A DNA stretch of 64,000 nt from assembly GCF_029953285.1 (NCBI RefSeq), contig NZ_JASAOI010000005.1:62001-126000 (forward strand), written 5' to 3'. Positions 62,801 to 64,000 of the stretch are shown here, one piece after another. This DNA is from Yinghuangia seranimata (GTDB taxonomy: Bacteria > Actinomycetota > Actinomycetes > Streptomycetales > Streptomycetaceae). The first letter of the stretch is position 1. Each line of letters begins with the position of its first letter. A program made the translations under genes and the position numbers. Under the pieces are notes generated by a model. The model saw nothing but the letters and a program-made list of their open reading frames with translations. It searched no databases and was not told the origin of the DNA.

Positions 62801-64000
62801 CGGGAGACCTCGGAGTCGGTGTCGGAACGAACATCGGACGGGACATCGGAAGGGACATCGGAAGGCGCCTCGGCGGCGCCGGAACGGGCGGCGCGGAACA
62901 CCCACACGCGCAGCAGCAGGAACCGCACCAGCGTCGCCAGCGCGTTCGCGGCGACCAGCACGGCGAGTTCGACGGAGTGCGAGGCGCCCGGCGCCGCGAC
63001 GTGCAGCAGGCCGAGCGCGAGGCTGGTCAGCACCAGCCCGATGACGAACGCCAGTCCGCCCTGGGCCTGGTGGCGCAGCGCGTCGCCGCGCCCGCGCACG
63101 CCGAACGTGAAGCGCCGGTTCGCGGCGGTGTTGCCGACCGCGGTGACCAGCAGGCTCAGGGCGTTCGCGGGCAGCGCCGGCATCATGCCGCGCAGCAGCG
63201 CGTACAGCACGATGTAGGCCAGCGTGCTCATGATCCCGACGAGCGCGAAGCGCGGCAGCTGGCGCCGCATGCCGCTGGGGAGTTCGGCGGCACGGGTGCG
63301 GGCCGACATCGGGGCGCGGAAGGTTCCGGCGACCATGCGGCGGCCGACCCTGGCCATGCCGCGCAGGTCGTCGACGGCGGTGCGCAGCACGTCCACCCGG
63401 CTGTCCGGGTCGTCGACCCAGTCGACCGGGACCTCGTGGATGCGCATCCCGGACCGCTGTGCCAGCAAAAGGAGTTCGGTGTCGAAGAACCACGCCTCGT
63501 CCTCGACGAGCGGCAGCAGCTCCTGCACGACCTCGGTGCGGGCGGCCTTGAAGCCGCACTGCGCGTCCGAGAACCGGGCGGCGAGCGTCGCGCGCAGCAG
63601 CAGGTTGTAGCCGCGTGACACGAACTCCCGCTTCGGGCCGCGCACGACGTCGGAGCCGCGCGACAGCCGGCTGCCGATCGCGAGGTCGCTGTGGCCGCTC
63701 AGCAGCGGGGCGACGAGCGGGAGGAACGCGCCGAGGTCGGTGGACAGGTCGACGTCCATGTACGCGACGACGTCCGCGTCACTGGCCGCCCACACGCGGC
63801 GCAGCGCCCGGCCCCGGCCCTTCTGGTCCAGGTGGACGGCGCGCACGTGGGGCAGGCGCGAGGCGAGCGTGGTGGCGACCCGCCACGTCTCGTCGGTGCT
63901 GGCGTTGTCGGCGACGGTGATCCGGAAGGCGTACGGGAACTCCGCCAGCAGGTAGGCGTGCAGGCGCCGGACGCTGCGCTCCAGCACGTGCTGCTCGTTG
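62797..64000 (-). CDS. GT2 glycosyltransferase fused to a GtrA domain (5' end beyond the window)
   Basis: At least 400 aa. The N-terminal part is a dolichol-phosphate-mannose-synthase-like GT2 domain (DNASTDETWRVA, YMDVDLSTDL, GSRLSRGSD, QCGFKAAR) and the C-terminal part a four-helix GtrA domain (FALVGIMSTLAYIVLY, NTAANRRFTFGVRGRG). It would make a polyprenyl-phosphate sugar and flip it for the GT39 enzyme encoded next. Codons continue in frame to the window edge (NEQHVLERS), so the true start lies outside. The C-terminal tail has an SDVP repeat. Confidence 0.9.
   Translation of the reverse strand, partial: NEQHVLERSVRRLHAYLLAEFPYAFRITVADNASTDETWRVATTLASRLPHVRAVHLDQKGRGRALRRVWAASDADVVAYMDVDLSTDLGAFLPLVAPLLSGHSDLAIGSRLSRGSDVVRGPKREFVSRGYNLLLRATLAARFSDAQCGFKAARTEVVQELLPLVEDEAWFFDTELLLLAQRSGMRIHEVPVDWVDDPDSRVDVLRTAVDDLRGMARVGRRMVAGTFRAPMSARTRAAELPSGMRRQLPRFALVGIMSTLAYIVLYALLRGMMPALPANALSLLVTAVGNTAANRRFTFGVRGRGDALRHQAQGGLAFVIGLVLTSLALGLLHVAAPGASHSVELAVLVAANALATLVRFLLLRVWVFRAARSGAAEAPSDVPSDVPSDVRSDTDSEVSR
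62831..62866. repeat. 12-bp tandem repeat within the GT2-GtrA tail
   Basis: Three copies of ACATCGGAAGGG (two with one change) encode the Ser-Asp-Val-Pro repeats of the disordered C-terminus. Confidence 0.75.

Overview
The window is very GC-rich (third codon positions almost all G or C), packed with GTG/TTG starts and 4-bp ATGA/GTGA gene overlaps. It carries families typical of filamentous actinomycetes: an AfsR/SARP regulator, an XRE-DUF397-ATP-binding trio, a PknG/GlnX/GlnH-type signalling locus, ECF42 and SigE-family sigma factors, and a DasR-like operator. It most resembles a chromosomal segment of a Streptomyces relative (Streptomycetaceae or neighbours); the species cannot be named from sequence alone. 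I see no rRNA, tRNA, CRISPR array, transposase or integrase.

Layout. 1-1078: non-coding, with a degenerate array of two palindrome types, a run of 16 G and a CGTCTC tract. 1079-3211: S9 peptidase. 3451-8309: urease operon ureABC-FGD. 8490-10043: small DUF4234 membrane protein and GalE. 10263-12418: ATPase plus HNH nuclease, resembling the Septu (PtuAB) anti-phage pair. 12423-18263: two amidohydrolases, a TetR regulator, a Rieske oxygenase and an alpha/beta hydrolase, probably one catabolic locus. 18373-20135: ATP-binding protein, XRE regulator, DUF397. 20293-23814: AfsR-like regulator. 23867-25862: DrrAB-like exporter with a 58-codon membrane ORF between its two subunits. 26006-29492: circularly permuted ATP-grasp, alpha-E and transglutaminase cassette.

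29781-40241 is the most striking block: seven same-strand genes (GlnX-like membrane sensor, GlnH-like lipoprotein, coiled-coil protein, PknG-like kinase, PP2C phosphatase with five zinc ribbons, VWA protein, FHA protein). It reads as an enlarged form of the mycobacterial amino-acid-sensing PknG pathway, with its own phosphatase and phospho-reader. It is followed by a 150-bp nested inverted repeat and a DasR-type operator in front of a GH20 hexosaminidase.

42570-46053: DsbA-like oxidoreductase, a possible 37-aa zinc-binding microprotein, a MarR regulator, and a DGPF protein with its ECF42 sigma factor. 46223-51096: homogentisate catabolism (hmgA, an unassigned gene, fahA, scoA, scoB), which ends by activating the acetoacetate that FahA releases; the unassigned gene sits where the maleylacetoacetate isomerase step is missing. 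51223-56252: SigE-family sigma factor with a membrane partner, a beta-propeller Ser/Thr kinase, a lipoprotein and a GtrA-like protein. 56550-60122: LPxTG-like small protein, TetR/MDR oxidoreductase pair with two operators, an unassigned protein and an AraC regulator. 60488-64000: GT39 glycosyltransferase and a GT2-GtrA fusion cut by the window edge.
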